A DNA stretch of 64,000 bases. It comes from Bacteroidales bacterium. GTDB lineage: Bacteria; Bacteroidota; Bacteroidia; Bacteroidales; Marinifilaceae. Of this stretch, positions 9,082-17,726 are shown in pieces. The notes below the pieces were generated by a model that was not told where the DNA came from, did not search any database, and worked only from the letters and a program-made list of their open reading frames with translations. How positions within the stretch are numbered: position 1 is the stretch's first letter; each line of letters opens with the position of its first letter. The stretch is taken from NCBI GenBank assembly GCA_015061245.1, contig SUWY01000001.1:1-64000 (forward strand), read 5' to 3'. The position numbers and the translations under genes were made by a program.

Positions 9082-10163
9082 AAAATGTATTTAAGGCAAT
9101 AATAAAGATTCTATTGGTAATCTTTGTTACGATAATGCTTTTGATATTGATCATGTTGGTTAGAAGTGAGTATAGAACCATTGAATCAGAGGGTGTAGAG
9201 GTGACCGATATGTTAGGCAGAAGTGTAATAGTACCCGAGCACGTTGATTCAATAGTCTGCCTTAAAGCTTCGGCCATCAGATTGGTATGCTATGCAGGTG
9301 GGGCTGATATGATTTGTGGAGTAGAGGAGTGCGAGTTGAGAGGTAATCCCTATACACATATTTACGCGAATCCTAAATTAAAAGAGAGACGCGTAATTGG
9401 CCCCATGATGGGAGGAGATGCGGAGTTGATTCTCTCTGTGTCGCCCGATTTGATATTTACAACGTGTAGTACTGTCAATGAGGCAGATATGTTACAAAGA
9501 AGATGTGGAGTTCCGGTAATAGCCTTGGAGTACGGTAACTTGGCTTCTCGGCGTGATGAATTTTACTCCTCATTAAAATTAATATCAAATGTTTTGGGTA
9601 CAGAGAGTAGGGTGGATTCCCTTATTGGGTACATCGATGGTCAAATTGGTGAGTTGGATCGAAGGTCGGAAAGAGAGTTAAAGCATGAGCCCTCGCCTGT
9701 AGTATATGTATGTGGAATATCGTATAAAGGGAAGAGGGGGTTGGATTCAACCGATCCCAATTATGCGGCACTCCAATTCATAAATGGAACAAATGCTGCG
9801 GCCGGGGTGGATAGTAAATTGGTATCGGAGATAACGGGAACCACAATATCGTTAGAGCAACTGCTTCTTTGGAATCCCGACATTCTGTTTGTGGATCACG
9901 ATGGCTTTAATTTGGTTATGAGTGATTTAGAACGCTTGAATATAGATAGGAACAAGCTCTATCTGATATGGCCGTACAATAATATTCACTCAAATTTCGA
10001 GGTAATGCTTTTGAATTCATGGTTTATGGGAAAGGTACTCTATCCGGAGCAATTCGCAGACATTGATATTGCTGCCAAGCGTGATGAGATAATGTATCAA
10101 TTCTTGCGCTCTGATATAGGAGACTCTCTTGTTGCAACGTGGGGAGAGTATCGGAAAATTTGA
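9078..10163 (+). CDS. FecB/BtuF-type ABC transporter substrate-binding protein
   Basis: The 361-residue protein is anchored by one N-terminal membrane helix (about residues 7-27) with no clear lipobox. A class III periplasmic-binding fold follows: VTDMLGRSVIVPEHVDSIVCL, then the SPDLIFTTC and NPDILFVDHDG lobes. The stretch GISYKGKRGLDSTDPNY resembles FecB-like proteins of metal importers. Its ATG overlaps the receptor stop by four bases. It should collect the ligand passed by the TonB receptor and hand it to the permease. The ligand is not readable from sequence. Confidence 0.85.
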   Translation: MKNVFKAIIKILLVIFVTIMLLILIMLVRSEYRTIESEGVEVTDMLGRSVIVPEHVDSIVCLKASAIRLVCYAGGADMICGVEECELRGNPYTHIYANPKLKERRVIGPMMGGDAELILSVSPDLIFTTCSTVNEADMLQRRCGVPVIALEYGNLASRRDEFYSSLKLISNVLGTESRVDSLIGYIDGQIGELDRRSERELKHEPSPVVYVCGISYKGKRGLDSTDPNYAALQFINGTNAAAGVDSKLVSEITGTTISLEQLLLWNPDILFVDHDGFNLVMSDLERLNIDRNKLYLIWPYNNIHSNFEVMLLNSWFMGKVLYPEQFADIDIAAKRDEIMYQFLRSDIGDSLVATWGEYRKI

Positions 10164-10179
10164 AAAGCAATAGGGAACT

Positions 10180-11169
10180 ATGAATATAATTGTTACGAAA
10201 TATATCTCTTTACAAAGGAGAAATAGAGTAATTATACTCTCTGTTGCACTATTGGGAATTGTTTTGTCGTTACTCTCTGTCTCAATAGGTCTGAAAAAAT
10301 TTATAGTTGCAGACACTGTAATGATGGAATCGATACTCTCGCTTAGGGGAGCCAGGGTTGCCTCTGCGTTTATCTCAGGAGCAATTCTCTCATTGAGTGG
10401 AGTGGTGATGCAGACACTATTGCGTAACCCTTTGGCATCGCCATATACTTTAGGTATCTCCAATGCTGCAGCATTCGGAGCGGCTATAGGGATTCTCTTT
10501 TTTAGCAATTCAGTAATTCCCGGAGTGACAGTTTTGACTGCATTTATCGGAACTCTTTTTGGATTGGGATTGATTCTGTTGATTTCAGGAATTAAGAGTA
10601 GTGGAGTTGAGACTGTAATTTTAGCTGGAGTTGTAATAAATTCCCTCTTCTCTGCGGGAATTGCAATAATGCAATATGTTGCAGATTCTGCACAACTTGC
10701 AACAATTGTTTTTTGGACCTTTGGAGATTTGGGTAAAGGTGATTGGATGGCAGTTTTGTTACTCTTTATAATATCACTCGCTGCCGGTTTTTACCTCTAC
10801 CGCAAGCGTTGGGATTATAAGGCATTGGAGCTTGGCGATGATTATGCCAGGAGTGTAGGAGTGCAACCGGTAAAGATTCGCTTAACAGGTTTAATTGTAG
10901 CCTCGCTTATGACGGCAGTAGCAGTCTCTATATTCGGAGTGATTGCTTTTGTCGGATTGGCGGTTCCGCACCTCTTGCGACGTATGGTTGGGGCAGACTT
11001 AAATTACCTTATTCCTGCCTCTCTCATTTTTGGCGGAGCCTTTATGGTGGTATGTGATATGGTATCCAAACTCCTCTTTGCCCCTATTATTATTCCAATA
11101 GGGATAATAACATCGATTATAGGAGTGCCACTATTTATCATTGTTTTGTATAAATATTATAGAAGATAG
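10180..11169 (+). CDS. FecCD-family ABC transporter permease
   Basis: The 329-residue integral membrane protein has about nine to ten hydrophobic helices. FecCD/BtuC marks are RGARVASAFISGAILSLSGVVMQTLLRNPLASPYTLGIS, the cytoplasmic GVQPVKIRL segment and GVIAFVGLAVPHLLRRMVG, which contacts the ATPase. It lies between the binding protein and the ATPase with very short gaps and would form a homodimer in the inner membrane. Confidence 0.92.
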   Translation: MNIIVTKYISLQRRNRVIILSVALLGIVLSLLSVSIGLKKFIVADTVMMESILSLRGARVASAFISGAILSLSGVVMQTLLRNPLASPYTLGISNAAAFGAAIGILFFSNSVIPGVTVLTAFIGTLFGLGLILLISGIKSSGVETVILAGVVINSLFSAGIAIMQYVADSAQLATIVFWTFGDLGKGDWMAVLLLFIISLAAGFYLYRKRWDYKALELGDDYARSVGVQPVKIRLTGLIVASLMTAVAVSIFGVIAFVGLAVPHLLRRMVGADLNYLIPASLIFGGAFMVVCDMVSKLLFAPIIIPIGIITSIIGVPLFIIVLYKYYRR

Positions 11170-11170
11170 T

Positions 11171-11935
11171 ATGGAGTTGATACTCAAAAATATATCGTAT
11201 AGTTACGGAGCATTCTCTGCTTTGAGGTCAATCTCGGCTTCGTTTAGCTCCGGTGATATGGTAGCTCTTATAGGTCAAAATGGTTCGGGGAAGAGCACCC
11301 TTCTAAAGTGTATAAATAGAGTTGTTGATCCAAGCAGAGGTGATGTTTTTTTAGACTCACTCTCCGTAAAAGAGCTCCCAATCAATAGAGTTGCCGAGGT
11401 AATGGCATACGTGCCTCAATATGCGGAACAAATTCGTTTCTCTACCGTATTTGATATGGTACTTCTTGGACGTAAACCCTATATATCAGGAGCTCCCACA
11501 AAGCAGGATTATGCAAAAGTGGCAAAATCCATTACTCAATTAGGGCTGCAGGAGTTGGCCATGCGTAGGGTAGATACTTTGAGTGGAGGTGAACGTCAAA
11601 GGGTTATGATTGCCAGGGCTGTTGCCCAAGAGCCTAAAATAATTCTGCTCGATGAACCGATAGCAAATCTGGATATTAAACAGCAGTTTGCAGTTATGAA
11701 ATTGTTGCAGGAGTTGGCTTTAGACGGTATAATTGTTATTGTGGCAATTCATGACATAGCTTTAGCCTCCCGATTTTGTAACAGAGCTGTTATGTTGAAA
11801 CATGGAACGCTCTTTGCAAGTGGAGGAAGAGAGGTATATAACAGCGATACTATAAACAGATTATTTGATATAGAGGTAGATAACTATGGATCAGATTACT
11901 TTGACACCCGTTGGCTATGTGGTCAACAGTTGTAA
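11171..11935 (+). CDS. FecE-type ABC transporter ATP-binding protein
   Basis: The ATPase of the importer shows Walker A GQNGSGKST, a Q-loop in YVPQYAEQ, signature LSGGERQRVMIARA, Walker B IILLDEP and the switch histidine in AIHDIALA. The track starts ten codons early inside the permease gene; the ATG right after the permease stop (MELILKNIS) is preferred and gives 254 residues. Its last 50 bases overlap the start of the TrmO-like gene in another frame. Confidence 0.93.
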   Translation: MELILKNISYSYGAFSALRSISASFSSGDMVALIGQNGSGKSTLLKCINRVVDPSRGDVFLDSLSVKELPINRVAEVMAYVPQYAEQIRFSTVFDMVLLGRKPYISGAPTKQDYAKVAKSITQLGLQELAMRRVDTLSGGERQRVMIARAVAQEPKIILLDEPIANLDIKQQFAVMKLLQELALDGIIVIVAIHDIALASRFCNRAVMLKHGTLFASGGREVYNSDTINRLFDIEVDNYGSDYFDTRWLCGQQL

Positions 11936-12260
11936 TATTTCGACACTTCCTGAGAATATCTCCTGTTTGGAGTCGATAATTGTCATTTTGCCGGAATATA
12001 CCGATGCTCTATACAAAATAGAGCAGTGTTCAACTATCGACGTGCTTTTCTATATGCACAAAAAGGAGAGGGTTAGTTTAATATCGCAAACTCGTTATGG
12101 CGAGGAGAGAGGTGTTTTTGCTTCGCGCTCTCCATGGCGACCCAATGGTATAGGTGTTACCCGGGTAAAACTGTTGAAAGTTGAGGATAATCAACTCTTT
12201 GTGGCGGGTTTGGATGCTTTGAATGGTTCGCCTGTTTTGGATATTAAATGCGGATTTTAA
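11886..12260 (+). CDS. Short TrmO/TsaA-like methyltransferase-family protein
   Basis: The 124 residues match the TsaA-like beta-barrel domain of TrmO, which uses SAM to methylate t6A37 of tRNA(Thr). Visible motifs are LTPVGYV at the start, FYMHKKERV, the signature RGVFASRSPWRPNGIGVTRVKLL, and LDALNGSPVLDIK at the end. The chain stops four residues after DIK, so the last part of the domain and the C-terminal domain of enterobacterial TrmO are absent. It starts 50 bases inside the ATPase gene and ends the metal-uptake operon. A role in tRNA modification is the family default. A role linked to metal or metallophore chemistry is a speculation from context. Confidence 0.75.
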   Translation: MDQITLTPVGYVVNSCNISTLPENISCLESIIVILPEYTDALYKIEQCSTIDVLFYMHKKERVSLISQTRYGEERGVFASRSPWRPNGIGVTRVKLLKVEDNQLFVAGLDALNGSPVLDIKCGF

Positions 12261-12277
12261 AACCAATTATAAAAAAC

Positions 12278-12308
12278 TTTGACTTTATCTATATTTTCAC
12301 TACCTTGC
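12278..12308 (+). promoter_or_regulatory. Bacteroidota-type promoter for the nitrilase-family gene
   Basis: TTTG at 12278-12281 and TACCTTGC at 12301-12308 are 19 bases apart. This is the spacing of the -33/-7 promoter of this phylum, with mismatches at the end of the -7 box. Confidence 0.5.
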
Positions 12309-12348
12309 GGTTCATTTACTAAACTATTACATAAGAGAGCTGCAAGCT

Positions 12349-13113
12349 ATGAAAATATTATTATGCCAATCCGATTTGGTGTGGGAGAGTCGTACAGAAA
12401 ACTTTCAGTCGATTGAGGCTCAGATAGATTCTGAGACACGTAAGGTAGATTTGATAGTTCTTCCTGAAATGTTTCCCACCGGATTCTGTACTGAGCCGGA
12501 AGGAGTTGCAGAATCGCATGATGGTCCATCATTACAATGGATGCGTTCAATAGCTCTTCGTAGAGATGCCGCTGTAGTGGGTAGTGTGGCAACTTGCGAA
12601 GGTGAAAACTATTACAATCGTCTCTATTTTGTCTATCCCGATGGCCATTTCTTGAAATATGACAAACGTCATTTATTTACTTATGGAGGTGAACACCATC
12701 ATTATACTCATGGTTCTGAGAGAGTTATAGCTGAGTATAAGGGGTGGAGATTTCTATTGCAGGTCTGCTATGATCTGAGATTCCCTGTATATGCACGTAA
12801 CCGTAATGATTATGATGCTGCAATCTATATTGCCAGCTGGCCGTCGGTGCGTCTTTATGCATGGAACACACTGTTAAGGGCTCGTGCAATTGAGAATCTA
12901 TCATACGTTATTGGAGTAAATAGAGTTGGTGTTGATCCTAAATGCTCATATTCGGGTGGCACATTGGTTGCGGATTATATGGGAGTTATTATGGGCGAGG
13001 CCTCGCCCGATAAAGTATCGACTCTATATATGGAGCTTGATATGGATAAGTTGAATCAGTTTAGAGAGAAATTCCCGGCCTTGAATGACCGAGATGATTT
13101 CGAGTTGAAATAA
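12349..13113 (+). CDS. Carbon-nitrogen hydrolase, omega-amidase-like
   Basis: This 254-residue nitrilase-superfamily enzyme has the Glu-Lys-Cys triad: E in VLPEMFPTGF, K in YDKRHLFTYGGE and C in LQVCYDLRFPV. The MFPTGF and CYDLRFPV context resembles the YafV/NIT2 omega-amidases, which hydrolyse alpha-ketoglutaramate or ketosuccinamate left by glutamine/asparagine transamination. The aminotransferase gene 12 bases downstream fits that role, but substrate assignment is inference. It has its own promoter just upstream. Confidence 0.85.
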   Translation: MKILLCQSDLVWESRTENFQSIEAQIDSETRKVDLIVLPEMFPTGFCTEPEGVAESHDGPSLQWMRSIALRRDAAVVGSVATCEGENYYNRLYFVYPDGHFLKYDKRHLFTYGGEHHHYTHGSERVIAEYKGWRFLLQVCYDLRFPVYARNRNDYDAAIYIASWPSVRLYAWNTLLRARAIENLSYVIGVNRVGVDPKCSYSGGTLVADYMGVIMGEASPDKVSTLYMELDMDKLNQFREKFPALNDRDDFELK

Positions 13114-13124
13114 AATTTTATAGA

Positions 13125-14435
13125 ATGAGTAGGGCAGTTTTTAGTGAGGAGTTGGTTGCTCAGGTTGTAGAACAATTCAAGATAACAGATCTATCAAAAG
13201 CGACAATCGGACAAGTTGTGTTGGTTGCATCGGAATTGGTTCGCAGAACAGGAATTCCTTTCATTAGAATGGATCAAGGAGTACCCGGATTACCCCCAAA
13301 TCAGATAGGAATTGAGGCAGAAAAACGAGCATTAGAGAGTGGAGTTGCTGCAATATATCCTGCGGCAGAGGGAGTTCCTGAGTTGAAGGAGCAGACATCG
13401 CGTTTTCTAAAGGCATTTGTAAATATTAATGTCTCTCCGGAGAGTTGTGTACCTGTAACAGGTTCAGTAGCGGGCTCTTTTGGCGCTTTTATCGCTTTAA
13501 ATCAAAGAGAGAAGGGTAAAGATAAAGTGTTATTTATAGATCCCGGGTTTCCAATACAGAAATCTCAGTTGGCAATCATAGGAGTAGGCTATGAGCAATT
13601 TGATATATATAACTATCGTGGTCAAGCATTGCGTGAAAAGTTAGAGTCATTCCTGAAAAAGGGAGATATATCTACAATTGTCTATTCAAATCCCAATAAT
13701 CCGGCATGGATATGTCTTGAAGATGAGGAGTTGAGGATAATTGGAGAGTTGGCAACAAAGTATGATGTCGTAGTTCTTGAGGATTTGGCCTACTTCGAGA
13801 TGGATTTCAGAAAACCATTGGGAAAACCATTCACTGCGCCATATCAAGTCTCTGTGGCTAACTATACAGATAACTATATTATCATGTTATCGGCCTCAAA
13901 GATATTTAGTTATGCAGGTCAAAGAATAGCAACGCTTTGTATTTCTGATAAGCTTTTTAATAGCCGATATCCATATTTGGGAGAGCGTTATAATGGAGTA
14001 GGAATTTTTGGTCCGACACTGATTAATGCAATATTGTATATGATTACATCGGGATGTACACATACAACGCAATTTGCTTTGGCTGAGATGTATAAGGCTG
14101 CATGTGACGGTCAGTTACATTTTACCGATGATACTAAAGAGTATGCTCGACGTGCAGAGAGAATGAAGCGAATCTTCGAGGATAACGGTTTCTATGTAGT
14201 TTACGATAAAGATGTTACCGAGAAGATAGGAGATGGTTTCTTCTTCACTATTGGTTATCCCGGTTTGACATCGGGCGAGTTGATGCGTGAATTGCTCTAC
14301 TATGGAATAAGTTCAATAACATTAAATACAACTGGAAGTGAACAGGCAGGTATTCGTGCCTGTACATCAAGAATGACAGAGGAGCTCTATCCTGTATTGG
14401 AGGAGCGTTTAAAAGCTTTTAAGGAGGATCATTAA
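13125..14435 (+). CDS. PLP-dependent aminotransferase (class I/II)
   Basis: This 436-residue fold-type I aminotransferase shows the substrate/PLP region YPAAEGVPELKEQ, the VYSNPNNPAWICL loop, the PLP-contacting ED in VVLEDLAYFEMD and the Schiff-base lysine in MLSASKIFSYAGQRIA. The C-terminal part includes IRACTSRM with a carboxylate-binding arginine. It sits between the omega-amidase-like gene and the phenylacetate-CoA ligase gene, separated by 11 and 1 bases. That context suggests amino acid to 2-oxo acid conversion, possibly of aromatic amino acids; the exact substrate is unknown. Confidence 0.85.
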   Translation: MSRAVFSEELVAQVVEQFKITDLSKATIGQVVLVASELVRRTGIPFIRMDQGVPGLPPNQIGIEAEKRALESGVAAIYPAAEGVPELKEQTSRFLKAFVNINVSPESCVPVTGSVAGSFGAFIALNQREKGKDKVLFIDPGFPIQKSQLAIIGVGYEQFDIYNYRGQALREKLESFLKKGDISTIVYSNPNNPAWICLEDEELRIIGELATKYDVVVLEDLAYFEMDFRKPLGKPFTAPYQVSVANYTDNYIIMLSASKIFSYAGQRIATLCISDKLFNSRYPYLGERYNGVGIFGPTLINAILYMITSGCTHTTQFALAEMYKAACDGQLHFTDDTKEYARRAERMKRIFEDNGFYVVYDKDVTEKIGDGFFFTIGYPGLTSGELMRELLYYGISSITLNTTGSEQAGIRACTSRMTEELYPVLEERLKAFKEDH

Positions 14436-14436
14436 T

Positions 14437-15750
14437 ATGGGAAAAGCAGAGATTTGGAACCCCTCAAAGGAGTGTATGGAGCGCGAAGAGATGCGCAAAT
14501 TACAGGGTAAAAGATTGAGAAAGTTGGTGGATAAGGTGTATCATAATGTTCCATTTTATCGTAAAAAGATGCAGGAGATGGGAGTTATGCCCGAGGATAT
14601 CGAGACAATAGATGATATTGTAAAGCTACCATTCACTACAAAACAGGATTTGCGTGATAACTATCCTTATGGTCTATTTGCAGAGCCAATGACCAATATT
14701 GTACGTCTTCACGCTTCATCGGGAACAACAGGAAACCCAACAGTTGTAGGATATACTCACCGAGATTTGTCAGTATGGTCAGAGTCTATTGCACGTTGTT
14801 TGGCGGCTTATGGCGCAACGCGCGATGATATCTTTACTGTTGCCTATGGATACGGACTATTTACAGGAGGTTTAGGATTGCACTACGGAGTTGAACATTT
14901 GGGCGCAACCGTAATTCCAACATCAACAGGAAATACTGCTAAGCACATTAAGTTGATGTACGATTGTCAATCAACTGCATTGGCATGTACTCCCTCATAT
15001 GCGTTGTATCTGGCAGAGCAACTCAATGCCCAAGGGTTAACTCATGAAGATTTAAGTTTGAAGATGTGTATACTTGGAGGAGAGCCATGGACCGATAATA
15101 TGCGTAAGGATATCGAAAGCAAACTTCATGTTGATGCGTACAATATATATGGATTGAGTGAGATTATGGGTCCGGGAGTCTCTTATGAGTGCGAATGCAA
15201 AAATGGATCCCATATTATTGAAGACCATTTCTATCCCGAGATTATTTCTCCTGATACCTTAGAGCAGTTGCCTTACGGAGAGCAAGGAGAGTTGGTCTTT
15301 ACAACCTTGACAAAAGAGGGAATGCCTCTGTTGCGATATAGAACCAAAGATCTATGTTCATTGATTGAGGGTAAGTGTGAGTGCGGAAGAACCGCAGTGA
15401 GAATGAGTAGAATTATGGGAAGAAGCGATGATATGCTTATTATTCGTGGAATTAACGTGTTCCCATCTCAGGTTGAGAGTGTATTGCTTGAGTTGCCTGA
15501 GTTTGAGCCTCAGTATAAGCTGGTTGTTGATAGAATTAACAACCTTGATACAATGCAGGTTCAGGTTGAGGTTCGTGAGGAGTTCTACTCAGATGAGATT
15601 AATAAGATGATTGAGATGAAAAAGAGATTGGCTGCACGTTTGCAGAGTGTCTTGGGAATCTCGTGCGATATTAAACTTATGGAGCCTCACTCTATTGAGC
15701 GTTGTGAGGGTAAGACAAATAGAGTAATTGATAATCGTAAATTAAAATAA
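14437..15750 (+). CDS. Phenylacetate-CoA ligase (PaaK-type)
   Basis: This 437-residue adenylate-forming enzyme activates aryl acids such as phenylacetate with ATP and CoA. It carries the N-terminal helix KVYHNVPFYRKKM, the phosphate loop LHASSGTTGNPTVVGYT, NIYGLSEIMGPGVSYEC, and the hinge/C-terminal lid SRIMGRSDDMLIIRGINVFPSQVE. It follows the aminotransferase with one base between and is followed by an ACT-domain gene. In many anaerobes this ligase sits beside indolepyruvate:ferredoxin oxidoreductase; no ior genes are in this window. Confidence 0.92.
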   Translation: MGKAEIWNPSKECMEREEMRKLQGKRLRKLVDKVYHNVPFYRKKMQEMGVMPEDIETIDDIVKLPFTTKQDLRDNYPYGLFAEPMTNIVRLHASSGTTGNPTVVGYTHRDLSVWSESIARCLAAYGATRDDIFTVAYGYGLFTGGLGLHYGVEHLGATVIPTSTGNTAKHIKLMYDCQSTALACTPSYALYLAEQLNAQGLTHEDLSLKMCILGGEPWTDNMRKDIESKLHVDAYNIYGLSEIMGPGVSYECECKNGSHIIEDHFYPEIISPDTLEQLPYGEQGELVFTTLTKEGMPLLRYRTKDLCSLIEGKCECGRTAVRMSRIMGRSDDMLIIRGINVFPSQVESVLLELPEFEPQYKLVVDRINNLDTMQVQVEVREEFYSDEINKMIEMKKRLAARLQSVLGISCDIKLMEPHSIERCEGKTNRVIDNRKLK

Positions 15751-15758
15751 CATATACT

Positions 15759-16169
15759 ATGAAGACAAAGCAACTATCTGTCTTTCTTGAGAATAAGACA
15801 GGAAGAATCAATCAGGTTGCCAGAATATTAGGAGAGAATGGCATTAATATGCACGCTTTCAGTGTTGCAGAGAGCGCCGATTTTGGAATTATCAGAATGA
15901 TAGTTTCCGATGTTGAGCGTGCATGTAGTATAATGAAAGAGGCCCATTTTGCAGTGCGCATTACCGATGTAGTATGTATCCAATGTTCCAATAGTGCAGG
16001 TTCATTATCTAAGATTTTAGATGTGTTGGCAAATGCCAATGTGTTTATTGAGTATATGTATGCCTTTTCAGAGGGTGATACTGCACGTGTTGTTATTCGT
16101 CCGACAGATTTGGAGTTGTGTCTGCAGGTGTTGAATGAAAATCATTGTGATATTATCAGTAAACTGTAA
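15759..16169 (+). CDS. Tandem ACT-domain protein
   Basis: The 136-residue protein is made of two ACT repeats: about residues 1-68 (QLSVFLENKTGRINQVARILGENGINMHAFSVAE) and 69-136 (CIQCSNSAGSLSKILDVLANANVFIEYMYAF). ACT domains bind amino acids and usually act as allosteric sensors. There is no DNA-binding or catalytic domain. Next to the aminotransferase and CoA ligase it may sense an aromatic amino acid; this is an inference. Its stop abuts the convergent helicase gene stop. Confidence 0.85.
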   Translation: MKTKQLSVFLENKTGRINQVARILGENGINMHAFSVAESADFGIIRMIVSDVERACSIMKEAHFAVRITDVVCIQCSNSAGSLSKILDVLANANVFIEYMYAFSEGDTARVVIRPTDLELCLQVLNENHCDIISKL

Positions 16170-17582
16170 TTACTCTTCAGCATAAAAAAAATGCTGATTG
16201 AAGTTGATTAGATACAATCTTTTGCGAGCGCGAGTAAAGGCGGTGTACATCCATCGCCAATACTCGTCGCAAAGCATATCTTCGGTCAGATAACCTTGGT
16301 CAATAAAAATTGCATCCCACTGGCCTCCTTGTGCTTTATGACAAGTTACCGCATAAGCGAATTTTATTTGTAGGGCATTGTAGTATTCGTTTTCACGGAT
16401 AGCCTCCATTCTCTTCTTTTTCGATTTTATATCGCTATAGTCGGCTTCGACCTCCAAATAGAATTTGCGACTCTCCTCTTGACTCAATGCAGGATAGTCC
16501 GAGTTTAGTGTATCCAGCATAACCCAACAGTTTATCTCTTGATCATAGTCATCGAGATATATGTCAACTTGCGCAAAATGGTATCCATATAGCTCTCGTT
16601 GCTTGCCAACTCGTCTGATAGTTGCCATCTCTCCATTAGCAATGAAGTCAATACCGTCATACCCCTTTGCAACAAAGTAGTTGTTTTTTACAATCATAAT
16701 TCTATCGCCTCCTGTCAGAGCCTCTTCCATATATAGCACTGATGCCCTGATGCCTTGGTTGAAGCGGTTTGCCCTTTTGTTAGAACGGCACACCACTAAG
16801 GTTTCTGTTTCGCCATATTTGCTATAACATGAATATAACTCTTCAAGAAGTTCTCCTCCGCCTATTTTTACTATATCGGGAAAATCTTTGATTTTGAGTC
16901 GAGGATATCCTGGGCTTCCTATAAAATTACGTAAAATGGTGGCGTTGAAAAGAATACCTGAATCCTCAGCTTGTCTGACAATATCGGTCATGGAGCTATG
17001 GTATATATCCATGGAGTATCGAGCCTCAAGCTCTGAAAGGTTTAAGGCAGGACTTATATCTGTGCCAACAGGCGGTAATTGTGCGTCATCGCCTATCAAG
17101 ATTAAGCGGTTATTCTTGCCGTTATGTATGAAGCTCATCAGGTCATCAAGAAGAGATCCGGAGCCAAATGGACTATCAAAAGAGTTGGTAGAGATCATTG
17201 AGGCCTCGTCAACAAAGTAGAGAGTTTCACGATTTTTGTTATACCCAAGGTCAAAAATCTCAACTCCTTGATCCATGCCGCTTTGACGGTAAATATTTTT
17301 GTGGATAGTGTATGCATCTCTTTGTGCGTAGGAGGCTAATACTTTAGCTGCACGACCTGTTGGAGCGAGTAGAACTACGTTATACTCAAATGATTGCAAT
17401 GTTTTTACAATAGCAGATATAAGCGAGGTTTTCCCGGTTCCGGCATATCCCTTTAAAATAAAAAGAGAGTGGGATGAGCCGTTACAGAGAAAATCCGCAA
17501 AGCATTTTAATGCCTTTTCTTGTGACTCGGATAATTGATATTCTACCGAGTTTGCCACTATGTTGTAAAAATGTTGTTGCAC
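16170..17582 (-). CDS. RecD-like DNA helicase (AAA ATPase, UvrD_C_2 domain)
   Basis: This 470-residue superfamily 1 helicase has Walker A LKGYAGTGKTSLI (about residue 44), motif Ia LLAPTGRAAKVL, motif II YFVDEASM, motif III LILIGDDAQLPPVG and the C-terminal VTCHKAQGGQWDAIFID of the UvrD_C_2 domain. It is shorter than RecD2, and no N-terminal ClpA-like domains are seen. It probably acts in DNA repair as a 5'-3' helicase. It stands alone, convergent with the ACT gene. Confidence 0.87.
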   Translation of the reverse strand: MQQHFYNIVANSVEYQLSESQEKALKCFADFLCNGSSHSLFILKGYAGTGKTSLISAIVKTLQSFEYNVVLLAPTGRAAKVLASYAQRDAYTIHKNIYRQSGMDQGVEIFDLGYNKNRETLYFVDEASMISTNSFDSPFGSGSLLDDLMSFIHNGKNNRLILIGDDAQLPPVGTDISPALNLSELEARYSMDIYHSSMTDIVRQAEDSGILFNATILRNFIGSPGYPRLKIKDFPDIVKIGGGELLEELYSCYSKYGETETLVVCRSNKRANRFNQGIRASVLYMEEALTGGDRIMIVKNNYFVAKGYDGIDFIANGEMATIRRVGKQRELYGYHFAQVDIYLDDYDQEINCWVMLDTLNSDYPALSQEESRKFYLEVEADYSDIKSKKKRMEAIRENEYYNALQIKFAYAVTCHKAQGGQWDAIFIDQGYLTEDMLCDEYWRWMYTAFTRARKRLYLINFNQHFFYAEE

Positions 17583-17627
17583 AACTAAAAATAATTTAAA
17601 TTACTATGATAAATATAAAAAAAACGC

Positions 17628-17635
17628 TAAATTTG
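17628..17635 (+). promoter_or_regulatory. -7 promoter box TAAATTTG
   Basis: This is an exact TAnnTTTG match followed by GCAATCG. It lies 92 bases before the hypothetical-DUF3822-rsmD operon and would give a leader of about 85 bases. Confidence 0.6.
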
Positions 17636-17726
17636 CAATCGATACGTGCCTATCTAATTGCGATGTAAAGATACAAAAAATAGGTACGCCAGGTTGCAAA
17701 AATAGAAACAATAAAATAACAATTTT

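Noticed and set aside
10017-10508. Minus-strand ORF of 163 residues opposite the FecB/FecC-like genes
   Set aside because: It is the antisense shadow of two well-supported membrane-transport genes, and its composition follows the reverse complement of their codons.
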